DNA of 64,000 nucleotides from Chitinophaga agri. GTDB lineage: Bacteria; Bacteroidota; Bacteroidia; Chitinophagales; Chitinophagaceae. The stretch spans positions 4,960,001 through 5,024,000 of the forward strand of contig NZ_CP048113.1 in the NCBI RefSeq assembly GCF_010093065.1, in the 5' to 3' direction. Made by a program: the position numbers and the translations under genes. Below the pieces are notes generated by a model, which worked only from the letters and a program-made list of their open reading frames with translations, did no database searches and was not told the DNA's origin. Positions 35,191 through 44,804 of this stretch are shown piece by piece (within the stretch, counting starts at the first letter, position 1; each line of letters opens with the position of its first letter).

Positions 35191-36201
35191 TTAGTACTCG
35201 AAAGGTTGTCTGTATATAACTTCCAGGAGTGTTTGACCAACTACCTGTAATGTGCGTTTGTCTATTACGGCCATGTTATCATTGGATGTATGCCAGTGAG
35301 GAACAAAGTTACCGTTCTGTTGCAGTGCGATGAGATCAAATGTAGGGATCTTGGCGATTGTATTCACATATACGTGATCATCAGTGATGGCAGCACCGAT
35401 ATTCTCATAACGGAAGTAATCAGAATAACCGAGACGATTGGCTACATCCCAGAACATTTTCATCGGTCCGTAAGCATATTGTTGTGAACCACCCTCCATA
35501 AAGAACTGTGAAGCACGTCCACCTACCATGTCCAGCAGAATGCCATAGTTAGCTTTATAGCCACTTACGTGTGGGTTTCTCGCCCAATACTGTGTACCGA
35601 GTGCATAGCTGTTCTCATCTTCGCTAACGCCGGAATCTTCTACGTCAGTCAGCAGAATGTCAATACCGGCAGTAGGTTTCTGTGCATGCAGCTGGCGTGC
35701 TACTTCAAGCAATACAGCTACGCCGCTGGCGCCGTCATCTGCACCATCCAGCTGTTTAGTCCTGTCAAATGCATCCTGATCGGCATGCGGACGGGTATCC
35801 CAGTGAGCCAGCAGCAATATACGCTGGGTGGCCTGTGGATTAAAGCTGGCGATGATATTGATACAAGGCAGCTGCGCATTTTTAGGAGCCGTTACGGTGG
35901 TACGTTGTACGTATAACGTGTCAGCAAGTGGCTTTAACTTGGAGATCAGCCAGGTGGCACATTTTTCCTGTGCCGGCGTCTTTGGGATACGGGGACCGAA
36001 GCTTACTTGTTTCGCCGTATAGTCATACGCGCTATCTGTTTGGAACACAGGTACATTCACCTGCTGTAATGTTACCTGTGGCGTATTACTCTCCTCTGGC
36101 TGGTTGGTTTTTGTAGGTTGCTGACACGCGCTCATACATAATGCGACGCCTGTAGCAAAACTTAATACTTTGTACATATTCACAAATGGCTGTTTGATCA
36201 T
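35191..36201 (-). CDS. M28 family Zn peptidase / glutaminyl cyclase-like lipoprotein
   Basis: 336 residues. Lipobox CMSAC with Cys26 when read from the ATG at 36201; a second ATG (36177) gives a shorter signal. Metal ligands: LLAHWDTRPHAD (His, Asp), DGADDGASG, TDVEDSG (Glu) and a C-terminal WHTSNDN. The metal layout and PMKMFWDVANRLGY segment resemble glutaminyl-peptide cyclotransferase-like M28 proteins of Bacteroidota. It would act in the periplasm, either cyclising N-terminal Gln or trimming peptides. Seven bases after cysS and probably in the same transcript. Confidence 0.9.
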   Translation of the reverse strand: MIKQPFVNMYKVLSFATGVALCMSACQQPTKTNQPEESNTPQVTLQQVNVPVFQTDSAYDYTAKQVSFGPRIPKTPAQEKCATWLISKLKPLADTLYVQRTTVTAPKNAQLPCINIIASFNPQATQRILLLAHWDTRPHADQDAFDRTKQLDGADDGASGVAVLLEVARQLHAQKPTAGIDILLTDVEDSGVSEDENSYALGTQYWARNPHVSGYKANYGILLDMVGGRASQFFMEGGSQQYAYGPMKMFWDVANRLGYSDYFRYENIGAAITDDHVYVNTIAKIPTFDLIALQQNGNFVPHWHTSNDNMAVIDKRTLQVVGQTLLEVIYRQPFEY

Positions 36202-36208
36202 TATGGCT

Positions 36209-37708
36209 TTACTGTATAGAGTAGGTCATACTACCATCTTTCTCATCTTTCAACTGAATACCTACCGCTAACAGTTGCTGGCGGATCTTGTCAGAAGCAG
36301 CATAGTCTTTACGGGCCTTGGCTTCCTTGCGCATTTCCATCAGCAGCTGAATAACGCCATCCAGTTTACTGTTGTCAGTATTCAATGTTTCTGGCTGCAG
36401 ACCGAGAATGTCGATCAGGAAGATCTGCCAGGTTTTTTGCAGCAGTGCAAAGGTATCCTCGCTGAGCTCATGTATCTTTATCTGTCCACCTTTAATAGAA
36501 TTAATGATAGGTGCCAGTTCGAACAGGTTCGCCAGTACTTTTGCAGTATTGAAATCATCACCAATGAACTCATGACATTCCTGGCACCATTGACGTACCT
36601 GTTTGTCCAGTTCTTCGTTGATAGCTTCACCCTTGGTGGCATAGGCCAGCTTCTGCAATACTTCAAAAGCTCCCCATAAACGGTGTAAGCCTTTTTCAGC
36701 CGCCTGTAAAGCCTCATTGGAGAAGTCAAGTGTACTGCGGTAATGTGTTTGTAAGACGAAGAAACGGATAGTCATCGGGCTGTAGCCTCTTTCCAGCAGG
36801 TGATGATTGCCGCTGAAAAGTTCTGTCAGTTTGATGGTATTGTTATAGGCCTTACCCATTTTCCGGCCATTGATGGTGATCATGTTATTGTGCATCCAGT
36901 AGCGCGCCATCATTTCACCATGTGCGATCTCACTTTGAGCGATCTCACATTCGTGATGCGGGAACTGAAGGTCCATACCACCACCATGGATATCGAATTG
37001 TTTACCCAGGTATTTGCTGCTCATAGCTGAACACTCGATGTGCCATCCAGGGAAACCTTCTCCCCATGGACTCGGCCAGCGCATGATATGCTCAGGAGGT
37101 GCGTTTTTCCAGAGGGCAAAATCCACATTGTTGATCTTCTCATCCTGTCCTTCCAGTTCACGGTTGGAGGTTTCGAGCATATCTTCCAGCACGCGGCCGC
37201 TCAGAATGCCGTATTCATGCGATTCTGCATATTTCTTTACATCGAAGTATACAGAACCGTTCTTTTCATAGGCATATCCTTTTTCCATGATCGTTTTGAT
37301 CATTTCGATCTGCTCAATGATATGACCAGTAGCAGTAGGCTCAATACTTGGCTCCAGACAGTTGAACAGTTTGAAAGCCCAGTGAAAGAGGTTTGTATAT
37401 TTCTGTACCAGTTCCATTGGCTCCAGCTTTTCCAGCTGGGCGCGTTTGGCAATTTTATCTTCAGCTTCACGGCCTTCTTCTTCGAAGTGACCTGCGTCTG
37501 TGATGTTCCTTACATAGCGGACCTTGTACCCCAGATACTGAAAGTACCTGTATACAACGTCAAACGTGATATAAGGGCGGGCGTGGCCCAGGTGCGACTC
37601 CCCTGAAACGGTAGGGCCGCATACATACATACCAACATGTCCGGGATAGAGAGATGTGAATACTTCCTTTTGCCGATGTAGCGAATTGTATATTTTAAGC
37701 TCAGACAT
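36209..37708 (-). CDS. cysS: Cysteine--tRNA ligase
   Basis: 499 residues. Class I synthetase: zinc-binding CGPTV near residue 30, the HIGH-type motif HLGHARPY near 40, zinc ligands in GWHIECSAM (near 225) and HHECEIAQ, and the KMSKS-type loop reading KMGKAYNN near 285. The Ser of KMSKS is Gly, a variation tolerated in some family members. The C-terminal anticodon-binding helices are complete. A -7 element lies 50 bases upstream. Confidence 0.96.
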   Translation of the reverse strand: MSELKIYNSLHRQKEVFTSLYPGHVGMYVCGPTVSGESHLGHARPYITFDVVYRYFQYLGYKVRYVRNITDAGHFEEEGREAEDKIAKRAQLEKLEPMELVQKYTNLFHWAFKLFNCLEPSIEPTATGHIIEQIEMIKTIMEKGYAYEKNGSVYFDVKKYAESHEYGILSGRVLEDMLETSNRELEGQDEKINNVDFALWKNAPPEHIMRWPSPWGEGFPGWHIECSAMSSKYLGKQFDIHGGGMDLQFPHHECEIAQSEIAHGEMMARYWMHNNMITINGRKMGKAYNNTIKLTELFSGNHHLLERGYSPMTIRFFVLQTHYRSTLDFSNEALQAAEKGLHRLWGAFEVLQKLAYATKGEAINEELDKQVRQWCQECHEFIGDDFNTAKVLANLFELAPIINSIKGGQIKIHELSEDTFALLQKTWQIFLIDILGLQPETLNTDNSKLDGVIQLLMEMRKEAKARKDYAASDKIRQQLLAVGIQLKDEKDGSMTYSIQ

Positions 37709-37757
37709 ATCAGATAATTTCAGCGTGTGTAAGCTACACTTAGTTTTGTTAGGATTG

Positions 37758-37765
37758 CAAAGATA
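37758..37765 (-). promoter_or_regulatory. cysS promoter -7 element
   Basis: Minus strand TATCTTTG, full consensus, 50 bases before the cysS ATG. Confidence 0.65.
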
Positions 37766-37786
37766 GTTATTGTTTCGTGAGTGGCC

Positions 37787-38902
37787 TTACCGCACAGCAC
37801 TTAGATTAGCTATTACAGGGTAGTGGTCGGACAGGCCAGAGTTGATCTTGCGGAATGAATTGACTTTGAACGTCTTATCAGGGAAAATGTAGTCTATCCG
37901 TAAGGTCGGCGCCAGTCCGGCAAAGGTCCTTCCGATACCGCTGCCTTTCCTGAGAAAAGCATCCTGAAGCGGGCCCCGGATGGTGAAGTAGGTATAGGAG
38001 GCCGGTGTGTCGTTAAAGTCGCCACATACGATCACCGGGTAAGGACATGTCCTGATAAATGCCGCCACAATATCAGCCTGTTTACTGCGGTCCACATAGG
38101 CGTCGCGCATTTTCTGCACAATATTGCGTGTAGCCACCAGCCCCGTATCTTCCTGTTTTTTGATCTTCTCGATAGAACGATAGTCCCTTTCATTGAACCG
38201 GTAAGATGCCAGGTGCATATTGATGATCCGGAAAGTATCCTTATTCTTCACAATATCAGCATAGATCAGGCTCTCACTGCGGGGGCCGTAAGACATTTTC
38301 AGCTTGTCGGACTTAATGATCGGATAGCGGGAATAGATAATAGAACCCCAGTGCTGCATACCGTCACGGTTAAAATCACTGGAGAAGAAGCGGTATGGTA
38401 GTTTCATTTCCCGGGAAATATCTTCCCGGTTATTGAAGTCGTTTTTCTTTTCCGAGGTATAAAAGTCCTGCAGGCACAGAATATCCAGCTCCTGTTTTTT
38501 GATCAGGGCAAACATGGCTTCCCTGTTGTATTTGCTGTCTTTTTCGCGGTATAGGCCGAACTGAGCGACGTTGTAGCTCATGATGGTCAGACTGCCTTTC
38601 GGATTAGCAAACTGTTTTACTGAAGTAGGGTAGTTGAAGGCAATGAAAGCAGAAATAGATTTCCAGCCAATGACGATAGGCATCATAGGCAGCAGGCAGT
38701 ACTTATAATCAAACAGCAGCCAGCAAATGAAGAATAGCACTAATGCCAGCAGCAGTAATGGGAACAGCAATGTGATAAAACTAATAGGCCACCATTGCTC
38801 CGGTGAAACGTAGGGAGCCAGGCAAGCCACCAGGAACAGCAGCACCACAATAGTGTTCACCGTTAAAAAGAAACCTTTTGTGAATAACCTCAGAAATCTC
38901 AA
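37787..38902 (-). CDS. Membrane-anchored endonuclease/exonuclease/phosphatase, paralog 1
   Basis: 371 residues starting at TTG (38902; in-frame stop a few codons upstream, no ATG before the first membrane segment). About three N-terminal transmembrane segments (10-100), then an EEP domain: SYNVAQ, LCLQD near 145, NMHLASY, CGDFNDTP near 295, RIDYIF and the closing SDHYPV. The metal-binding Glu of the LQE motif is Asp here. EEP enzymes cleave phosphodiesters or phosphomonoesters of nucleic acids, inositides or sphingolipids; the substrate is unknown. A tandem paralog lies 51 bases upstream. Confidence 0.87.
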   Translation of the reverse strand: MRFLRLFTKGFFLTVNTIVVLLFLVACLAPYVSPEQWWPISFITLLFPLLLLALVLFFICWLLFDYKYCLLPMMPIVIGWKSISAFIAFNYPTSVKQFANPKGSLTIMSYNVAQFGLYREKDSKYNREAMFALIKKQELDILCLQDFYTSEKKNDFNNREDISREMKLPYRFFSSDFNRDGMQHWGSIIYSRYPIIKSDKLKMSYGPRSESLIYADIVKNKDTFRIINMHLASYRFNERDYRSIEKIKKQEDTGLVATRNIVQKMRDAYVDRSKQADIVAAFIRTCPYPVIVCGDFNDTPASYTYFTIRGPLQDAFLRKGSGIGRTFAGLAPTLRIDYIFPDKTFKVNSFRKINSGLSDHYPVIANLSAVR

Positions 38903-38953
38903 CGCCGATCGCTTTTAGGTTAAAGATAGGAGAAATGATGAATTGATGCATGA

Positions 38954-40057
38954 TTATAATGCTAAGCTAGCCATGATCGGAAAATGTTGAAAACCCTTTC
39001 TGTGGAATGTACTGTAACGATCGATCCTTATGGACGGCTGCACCAGTAGATAATCTATGCGCAGCGTAGGCGCAAGGAACGATAAAGTCCGTCCGATGCC
39101 GAACCCCCTGTGTAGAAATGCGTCCTGCATGTTAGCGCTGACTGTATTGTATGTATAGGAAACAGGTGTGTCATTAAAATCGCCGCACGCAATCATCCTG
39201 TACGGGCTTGCCGCAATCAGTGATGCCATTTTCCTTGACTGGGCGGCTCTTTTGTGGATGGTATGTTTCATCCTGGAAGCCAGGTTGCGAATGGTACTGA
39301 AAGAGCCCTTCCTGCCTTCCAGCAGTTCGTAGTCTTTTCCCCTGAACATGTAGGATTGCAGTTGTACGGTCAGGACGCGTACGGTGTCATTCTTTATTAG
39401 CAGATCTGCCTGGAGAAAACTGCTACCACTGCCAGCGGTGCTATATCCACACGGGATAGTGCTGGCTCTCACAATGGGGAAACGGGAAAACAGCACGATG
39501 CCATAGTGCCAATAGTCCCAGTGGCTCATGTCGTTGGTAAAATAGTGATAAGGATAACGCAGGGTGCGGGAGATGGAATCTATGTGATTGGTGAACCCGG
39601 GCTGGAGGTTGGTGTAAAATTCCTGCATGCATAGTATGTCGGGAGATGCCTCCCGTAACATATCGTAGATGGAGCTTTGGAGCAGGCGGTCTTCCCGGTA
39701 CTCGTCGAGTCCCATATTACTGGTATTGAACGTCATGAGGGTGAAATGTCCGTCCGGTCGCATGCTCGTATTGTAAGTGTCCGGTAAATTCACCGCAACA
39801 CTTGTACGCAGGGCATTCATAGATAATACAATGCCGGCCAGGGATATCCAGTAGTAACGTTTCCGCAGGATCAGCCAGGGTATGATGAACAGGAAATTAA
39901 ACCCCCAGCAGATGAGGAATGCCAGTCCGGCAAAGCCGCTGAGCCAGTATTGTTGCGGATTGAGATAAGGCAACCAGGCTGACAGTACCAGGCTGATCGT
40001 GATCAGCAGATTACATAGTAATAGGAATCGGGGTAAGAGTTTGGATACAAACAGCAC
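38954..40057 (-). CDS. Membrane-anchored endonuclease/exonuclease/phosphatase, paralog 2
   Basis: 367 residues, GTG start at 40057 (an ATG five bases upstream is out of frame). Same layout as its neighbour: three N-terminal membrane segments, then TFNTSN, CMQEF near 145, VQLQSYM, CGDFNDTPVS, RIDYLL. The closing SDH motif is FQHFPI, so the Asp that orients the catalytic His is Gln. The two genes clearly arose by duplication; the substitutions differ between them. Function unknown. Confidence 0.85.
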   Translation of the reverse strand: MLFVSKLLPRFLLLCNLLITISLVLSAWLPYLNPQQYWLSGFAGLAFLICWGFNFLFIIPWLILRKRYYWISLAGIVLSMNALRTSVAVNLPDTYNTSMRPDGHFTLMTFNTSNMGLDEYREDRLLQSSIYDMLREASPDILCMQEFYTNLQPGFTNHIDSISRTLRYPYHYFTNDMSHWDYWHYGIVLFSRFPIVRASTIPCGYSTAGSGSSFLQADLLIKNDTVRVLTVQLQSYMFRGKDYELLEGRKGSFSTIRNLASRMKHTIHKRAAQSRKMASLIAASPYRMIACGDFNDTPVSYTYNTVSANMQDAFLHRGFGIGRTLSFLAPTLRIDYLLVQPSIRIDRYSTFHRKGFQHFPIMASLAL

Positions 40058-40101
40058 GACATAGGGGTTTTGTTAAAAGTAGTCATAAAAAGGGGAAACA
40101 A

Positions 40102-40138
40102 AAAGCCCTCTGGTGTTACAACTGTACCGGAGGGCTTT
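40102..40138 (-). terminator. Terminator of the rlmD-rhomboid transcript
   Basis: 13-bp stem with one G-T pair (40102-40114 with 40126-40138), 11-base loop. The minus-strand exit is T-rich. Confidence 0.85.
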
Positions 40139-40161
40139 CATATCTGTGAGTGCGTTATATC

Positions 40162-40914
40162 CTATTTTACTACGTGCAGATTGGACTTAGGATGGAACAT
40201 ATGAGTGATCTTGTAGGTGATCTTGTTAAATCCGGCGCCCAGATCATGTCCTTTCTTCCATTGAGACATATAAAAGAAGCCGGTCAGACCGCCGCCGATC
40301 AGGGCCGGCACAATTGTCAGATCATGACTGGTGATGACATGCGTAACAACGTTCACCACCAGGAATATCAGGGTGATGATCCAGAATGGAATGGGCAGGT
40401 TAGGCAGTAAGCGGTAACCAGGAGCTACTACGGTAGCACCGATAGCCAGGGCCATGATGGATGCGGAGGCGCCAGTCATAGTTGCAGCAGGTTGCAGTTC
40501 ACGGAAGGACGGGATCAGTTGCATACCCAGAATGTAACAAATAGCGCCCACCAGGCCACTCAGTAGGTAGAGCGGTAAGACACGCTGTGGCCCTGCATGT
40601 TGCTGCAGCATGGTACCGAAACAGGCGAGCCAGATCATATTACTGGTGATCATCCAGAAACTGTTGTGTGTGAACATGGAGGTTACGATCGTCCATGGAT
40701 GCTGTAATAATCCGTGTATGGTCGATGGCAGCAATACCTGGGACAGCACGTCATTGATGAAGCGTTCCGGCTTATTGCCCTCAATGCCGTAGATAATTTC
40801 TGTGAAAAACAGCAGGATGAATACGGTAATGTTAACCAGCAGGATCTTGGTCATCATATTATTTCCTTCTCCAAGGGATAAAGGCGTTCCTTTTTTTTCC
40901 TCAATATGCATCAT
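40162..40914 (-). CDS. Rhomboid-like membrane protein, probably inactive
   Basis: 250 residues, six transmembrane segments. Rhomboid landmarks are present: HNSFWMITSN at 83-92 and GAS (Ser150) in segment 4. However the second His of the HxxxxHxxxN motif is Met88, and the catalytic His of the AHLGG motif is Leu205 (ALIGGG). Without the His the Ser-His dyad cannot form, so this is probably a pseudoprotease, like iRhoms or derlins. It follows an apparently active rhomboid by 19 bases, suggesting a shared complex or substrate. Confidence 0.85.
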   Translation of the reverse strand: MMHIEEKKGTPLSLGEGNNMMTKILLVNITVFILLFFTEIIYGIEGNKPERFINDVLSQVLLPSTIHGLLQHPWTIVTSMFTHNSFWMITSNMIWLACFGTMLQQHAGPQRVLPLYLLSGLVGAICYILGMQLIPSFRELQPAATMTGASASIMALAIGATVVAPGYRLLPNLPIPFWIITLIFLVVNVVTHVITSHDLTIVPALIGGGLTGFFYMSQWKKGHDLGAGFNKITYKITHMFHPKSNLHVVK

Positions 40915-40933
40915 GTCACAAAATCTTTTTATG

Positions 40934-41767
40934 TTAATAAAAATGACGGCGATTGTTTTTACTCCAGACCTTCAGCAGAATGTAACTGAAGAGCACTCCC
41001 CCAAGGTGGGCAAAGTGAGCTACGTTATCGCCAGCTGAATTCTGTATACCAGCAAACAGTTCAAATATTATATACGCGCCGACAAAGTATTTTGCTTTGA
41101 TCGGAAAGAAGAAATAAAGGTAAAGAAGACTGTTTGGAAACAGATACCCGAATGCAAACAGTAGTCCGAATACAGCGCCGGAAGCACCTACCGTAACGGT
41201 GTTACGATAAGCCTGGACAAACTGGGAGATGAATACTTTAGCATCATAAATAACATTCGGATCATTGGGTGTACTGTAGAGCTGATATCTCAGTCCTTCT
41301 ACACGGAATGAACCTGAATCCAGATCATAACGGCCATCAAGCAGTCTGAAGTTTTCAACTGTCGGATGGCTGAGGAATTCCTTGGCATCATGCGCCAAAC
41401 GGACATTCTCCCATGTGAGTACGCCCATATGGCATAGCGCAGCACCCAAGCCACAGACCATATAAAAGATCAGGAAGCGTTTTGGCCCCCAGATATTCTC
41501 CAGGATAGAGCCAAACATCCAGAGGGAGAACATGTTCGAAAAGAGGTGTCCGAAAGAGCCATGCATAAAGAGGTGCGTCACCAGCTGATGTGGTCTGAAA
41601 AGATCAGATCCCCAGTAGTGCAGGGCAAATATATTGTCAATCACGTTTTCTTCGCCTGTACCCTTGCCGATGGTGCTCTGTGCCAGGAATACAAGCGCAT
41701 TGATGATCAGTAGGTTTTTGATCACCGTAGGAAGTATTTCAAATCTGCCAGGCCTGAATTCACTCAT
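40934..41767 (-). CDS. Rhomboid family intramembrane serine protease
   Basis: 277 residues, six or seven transmembrane segments. His69, His74 and Asn78 (HGSFGHLFSN), nucleophile Ser196 in GASGA, catalytic His254 in AHLGG: a complete Ser-His dyad. A soluble insertion of about 70 residues (115-185) between segments is typical of the Bacteroidota branch. It cleaves transmembrane substrates within the inner membrane. 13 bases after rlmD and 19 bases before the inactive paralog: one leftward operon. Confidence 0.93.
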   Translation of the reverse strand: MSEFRPGRFEILPTVIKNLLIINALVFLAQSTIGKGTGEENVIDNIFALHYWGSDLFRPHQLVTHLFMHGSFGHLFSNMFSLWMFGSILENIWGPKRFLIFYMVCGLGAALCHMGVLTWENVRLAHDAKEFLSHPTVENFRLLDGRYDLDSGSFRVEGLRYQLYSTPNDPNVIYDAKVFISQFVQAYRNTVTVGASGAVFGLLFAFGYLFPNSLLYLYFFFPIKAKYFVGAYIIFELFAGIQNSAGDNVAHFAHLGGVLFSYILLKVWSKNNRRHFY

Positions 41768-41780
41768 ATCTACCTATTCT

Positions 41781-43199
41781 TTATTGATTAATTCTTTTCT
41801 CCAGTAACACAACGTTCTCAATATGATGTGTGTGGGGGAACATATCCACTGGTTGTATCCTTTTCACACTGTACATAACGTCCAGCAGCGCAAGGTCGCG
41901 TGCCTGCGTAGCCGGGTTACAGCTTACATATACTATACGGGGAGCAGCAATTTCCAGCAGCTTGTTCACCAGTTTTTCATGCATACCGGCCCTTGGTGGG
42001 TCAGTGATCACTACATCCGGTTGCCCATGCTGGGCAAAGAAAGCATCATCGCAGATATCCACTACATCTCCGGCGTAGAATTGCGCATTGTTCACATTAT
42101 TGCGGGCAGCGTTTTCAACAGCATCGTCAATGGCTTCCTTGATCAGCTCAATACCGATTACCTTGCCTGCCTGCCGGGAAACAAAAATACCAATACTACC
42201 AGTACCACAATATAAGTCATATACAGTTTCCGTTCCAGTTAATCCGGCAAATTCCCTTGTTACCTGGTATAAAGCTTCGCCCTGGTAGGTATTGGTCTGG
42301 AAAAATGACTTCGGACCAATCTTGAAGGTGAAATCTTCCAGTTTCTCTTCTATATAACCTTTACCAAAATAGGTTTTCGGTTCCAGGTCGAAGATGGTAT
42401 CGTTTAGTTTTGGATTGATGGTATAAACGATGGAGGTAATACCCGGTACAGTCGCCAGCAGGTGGTCCAGCAGGGCTTCCCTGTCTTTTTTGTTTTCGTG
42501 GTGGATAACGAGGTTGATCATTACTTCACCAGTGGTACAGATCCTGATGACCAGGTTCCGCAGCCATCCTTCTTTGGCACGGATGTCATAAAAGGAGAGG
42601 TTGTTATCCAGGGCATAGGCACGGATGGTATTGCGGATCGCATTTACCGGCTCAGCCTCCAGGTAACAGGTATTGATATCGAGTACTTTGTCGAATAGTT
42701 TCGGTACATGGAAGCCAAGAGCGTTCTTCCGGAGAATGTTACCCTCCTCATCCCTTTCCATCTCCTCTTCCGGGAGATAAGCCTTATTACTGAAGGTAAA
42801 TTCCAGTTTGTTGCGGTAGTGGGTGATGTGCCTGGAGCCAAGAATAGGCTGCATGGGCGGTAATTCCAGCTTACCGATACGCTGCAGGTTGTCAGCCACC
42901 TGCTGTTGTTTGTATTCCAGCTGCTGATCATATGGCAGCATCTGCCATTTACAGCCTCCACAGTTCCCAAAATGTTCACAGAAGGGTGTTACGCGGTTAG
43001 GCGAATAGGTATGGAAGTGCACGGCTTTGCCCTCCGCCCAGTCTTTTTTGTTTTTGCCGAGGCGTACATCTACCACATCTCCGGGTACAACGCCCCCTTC
43101 AATAAATATCACTTTGCCATCTATTCTGGCCAGTGCCTTGCCCTCTGCTGCATAAGCGCTTACAGGGACTTTTTCTAGAATAACATTTTTTTTCCTCAC
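41781..43199 (-). CDS. rlmD: 23S rRNA (uracil-C5)-methyltransferase, RlmD/TrmA family
   Basis: 472 residues, GTG start at 43199. N-terminal TRAM domain (about 1-65), iron-sulfur cysteines in CEHFGNCGGC (near 75), SAM-binding VYDLYCGTGSIG (near 322), DPPRAGMH (near 410) and the catalytic Cys in VSCNPAT. The enzyme transfers methyl to C5 of a uridine in rRNA or tRNA; RlmD (m5U1939) is the usual annotation in Bacteroidota, but RlmCD- or TrmA-like targets are possible. Heads the operon with the two rhomboids. Confidence 0.9.
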   Translation of the reverse strand: MRKKNVILEKVPVSAYAAEGKALARIDGKVIFIEGGVVPGDVVDVRLGKNKKDWAEGKAVHFHTYSPNRVTPFCEHFGNCGGCKWQMLPYDQQLEYKQQQVADNLQRIGKLELPPMQPILGSRHITHYRNKLEFTFSNKAYLPEEEMERDEEGNILRKNALGFHVPKLFDKVLDINTCYLEAEPVNAIRNTIRAYALDNNLSFYDIRAKEGWLRNLVIRICTTGEVMINLVIHHENKKDREALLDHLLATVPGITSIVYTINPKLNDTIFDLEPKTYFGKGYIEEKLEDFTFKIGPKSFFQTNTYQGEALYQVTREFAGLTGTETVYDLYCGTGSIGIFVSRQAGKVIGIELIKEAIDDAVENAARNNVNNAQFYAGDVVDICDDAFFAQHGQPDVVITDPPRAGMHEKLVNKLLEIAAPRIVYVSCNPATQARDLALLDVMYSVKRIQPVDMFPHTHHIENVVLLEKRINQ

Positions 43200-43204
43200 G
43201 GGTG

Positions 43205-43212
43205 CAAAGGTA
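43205..43212 (-). promoter_or_regulatory. rlmD promoter -7 element
   Basis: Minus strand TACCTTTG, full consensus, only 5 bases before the GTG start, implying a nearly leaderless mRNA. Confidence 0.65.
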
Positions 43213-43280
43213 GGATTTTAGCTGATCACTGATTTTTGAAATTCCCTTTTCCTTGCTACTTTTACAGGAACCGATATCCT

Positions 43281-44687
43281 ATGCGTAAACTTATGATATT
43301 ACTGGTCTGTATTTTATGCCACTGGCAGTTACAGGCACAAGGCTACGAGCTTACTTTTCAGTTAAAACAATATACAGGAGGACAGCTGGCACTGGCTCAT
43401 TACATGGGTAAAAGCTTTTATATGGCTGATTCAGCCCAGATAAATGCGCAGGGTATCGCGGTCATGAAGAATAAAGAACCGCTACAGGGGGGTATTTACA
43501 TTGTACTACTGCCCGGTCGCCAGCGTTACTTTGAAATGTTGCTGGATAATAAGGATCAGCATTTTTCCATCTCCGTTGACACGTCAGACCTGATCAACAA
43601 GACCGTTTTCAAGACTTCTAAAGAGAACGAGATCTTCCAGTCATACAACAGATTCCTGCAAAAAGAGGTGGCTGCGCCTGATAAGCAGATCAATGCCCTG
43701 CTGGCAAAGAAGACCGCTGCTGACAGTGCTACGGCGAAGTCTATGCAGGCCGATCTGGGTAAAAAATTACAACAGTTCCGGAACGGGGTAGTCGCTAAAT
43801 ATCCCCAAAGCCTGCTTACCAGCATCTTCAGGGCGATGAAAGAGCCGGAGGTACCCGCCACGCCCCCTGGTGAAGACTCCACTTTTGGTTACCGCTACTA
43901 TAAAGCGCACTACTGGGATAGTGTGAATCTAAGTGACGGCCGCCTGGTAAGGACGGATATCATTGAGAAAAAACTGAACAGATATTTTACACAACTTGTG
44001 GCACTGGATCCGGATTCCATCAATATGGAAGCGGATAAGCTCATAGCGAAAACCAGGGCAGATAAAGAGATGTTCAAGTTTGTGGTGTGGTGGTTGACCT
44101 ACACGTATGAGACATCGAAATACATGGGGATGGATGCTGTATTCGTCCACCTGGTAGAGAAATATTACGTTTCCGGAGAAGCATACTGGCTGAAAGATGA
44201 GCAGCTGAACAAGATCATCTCCAGGGCGTATTCTATGGCACCTAACCTGATTGGTCAGCAGGCGCCGCCACTGGAAGTAAAAGATACATCACTGAAACCC
44301 GTATCGCTATATACAACAAAGGGTAAATACACCATACTCGTGTTCTGGGACCCGACCTGCGGTCATTGCAAAATAGAGGTACCCAAGATCGACTCTGCTT
44401 ACAATGCCAGCTGGAAGAGCAAGGGCGTCGCCCTGATCGGCTTCAAAACAGAAGGGACAAAAGGAGAGTGGCAGGACTTCATCAAAGAACATCATCTCAA
44501 TGGATGGACCCATGCATGGGATCCTGACGGACAAAGTAACTACAGACGTTTGTACGATGTATACAGCACGCCGGTGGTGTATCTGTTGGACGAAAAGAAG
44601 AAAATCCTGGCAAAGAGACTTGGGGTAGAACAGCTCAATGATTTCATGGAAAAAATGGATACAAAGAGCGGTACAGTTCGCAAATAG
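43281..44687 (+). CDS. Exported thioredoxin-fold protein (DUF4369/TlpA-like)
   Basis: 468 residues from ATG 43281; this start gives a proper signal peptide (residues 1-19, LQAQ end), whereas an upstream TTG would spoil it. Residues about 20-130 resemble DUF4369, the middle resembles DUF5106, and the last ~140 are a TlpA/ResA-like thioredoxin domain with the redox motif CGHC in DPTCGHCKIEVP. Such Bacteroidota proteins are periplasmic thiol-disulfide oxidoreductases, perhaps for cytochrome c or cell-envelope Cys. Divergent from rlmD. Confidence 0.9.
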   Translation: MRKLMILLVCILCHWQLQAQGYELTFQLKQYTGGQLALAHYMGKSFYMADSAQINAQGIAVMKNKEPLQGGIYIVLLPGRQRYFEMLLDNKDQHFSISVDTSDLINKTVFKTSKENEIFQSYNRFLQKEVAAPDKQINALLAKKTAADSATAKSMQADLGKKLQQFRNGVVAKYPQSLLTSIFRAMKEPEVPATPPGEDSTFGYRYYKAHYWDSVNLSDGRLVRTDIIEKKLNRYFTQLVALDPDSINMEADKLIAKTRADKEMFKFVVWWLTYTYETSKYMGMDAVFVHLVEKYYVSGEAYWLKDEQLNKIISRAYSMAPNLIGQQAPPLEVKDTSLKPVSLYTTKGKYTILVFWDPTCGHCKIEVPKIDSAYNASWKSKGVALIGFKTEGTKGEWQDFIKEHHLNGWTHAWDPDGQSNYRRLYDVYSTPVVYLLDEKKKILAKRLGVEQLNDFMEKMDTKSGTVRK

Positions 44688-44804
44688 CCAGATATAGTTT
44701 TTATTTAATGTTGTAACTCACTTAATTGCAGTTAGATAAGGTTGCCGCTTACGGCTTTGGCATAGTCTTTGGAATTCCGTAGTCAGAATAAAAACTTTAC
44801 GGTT

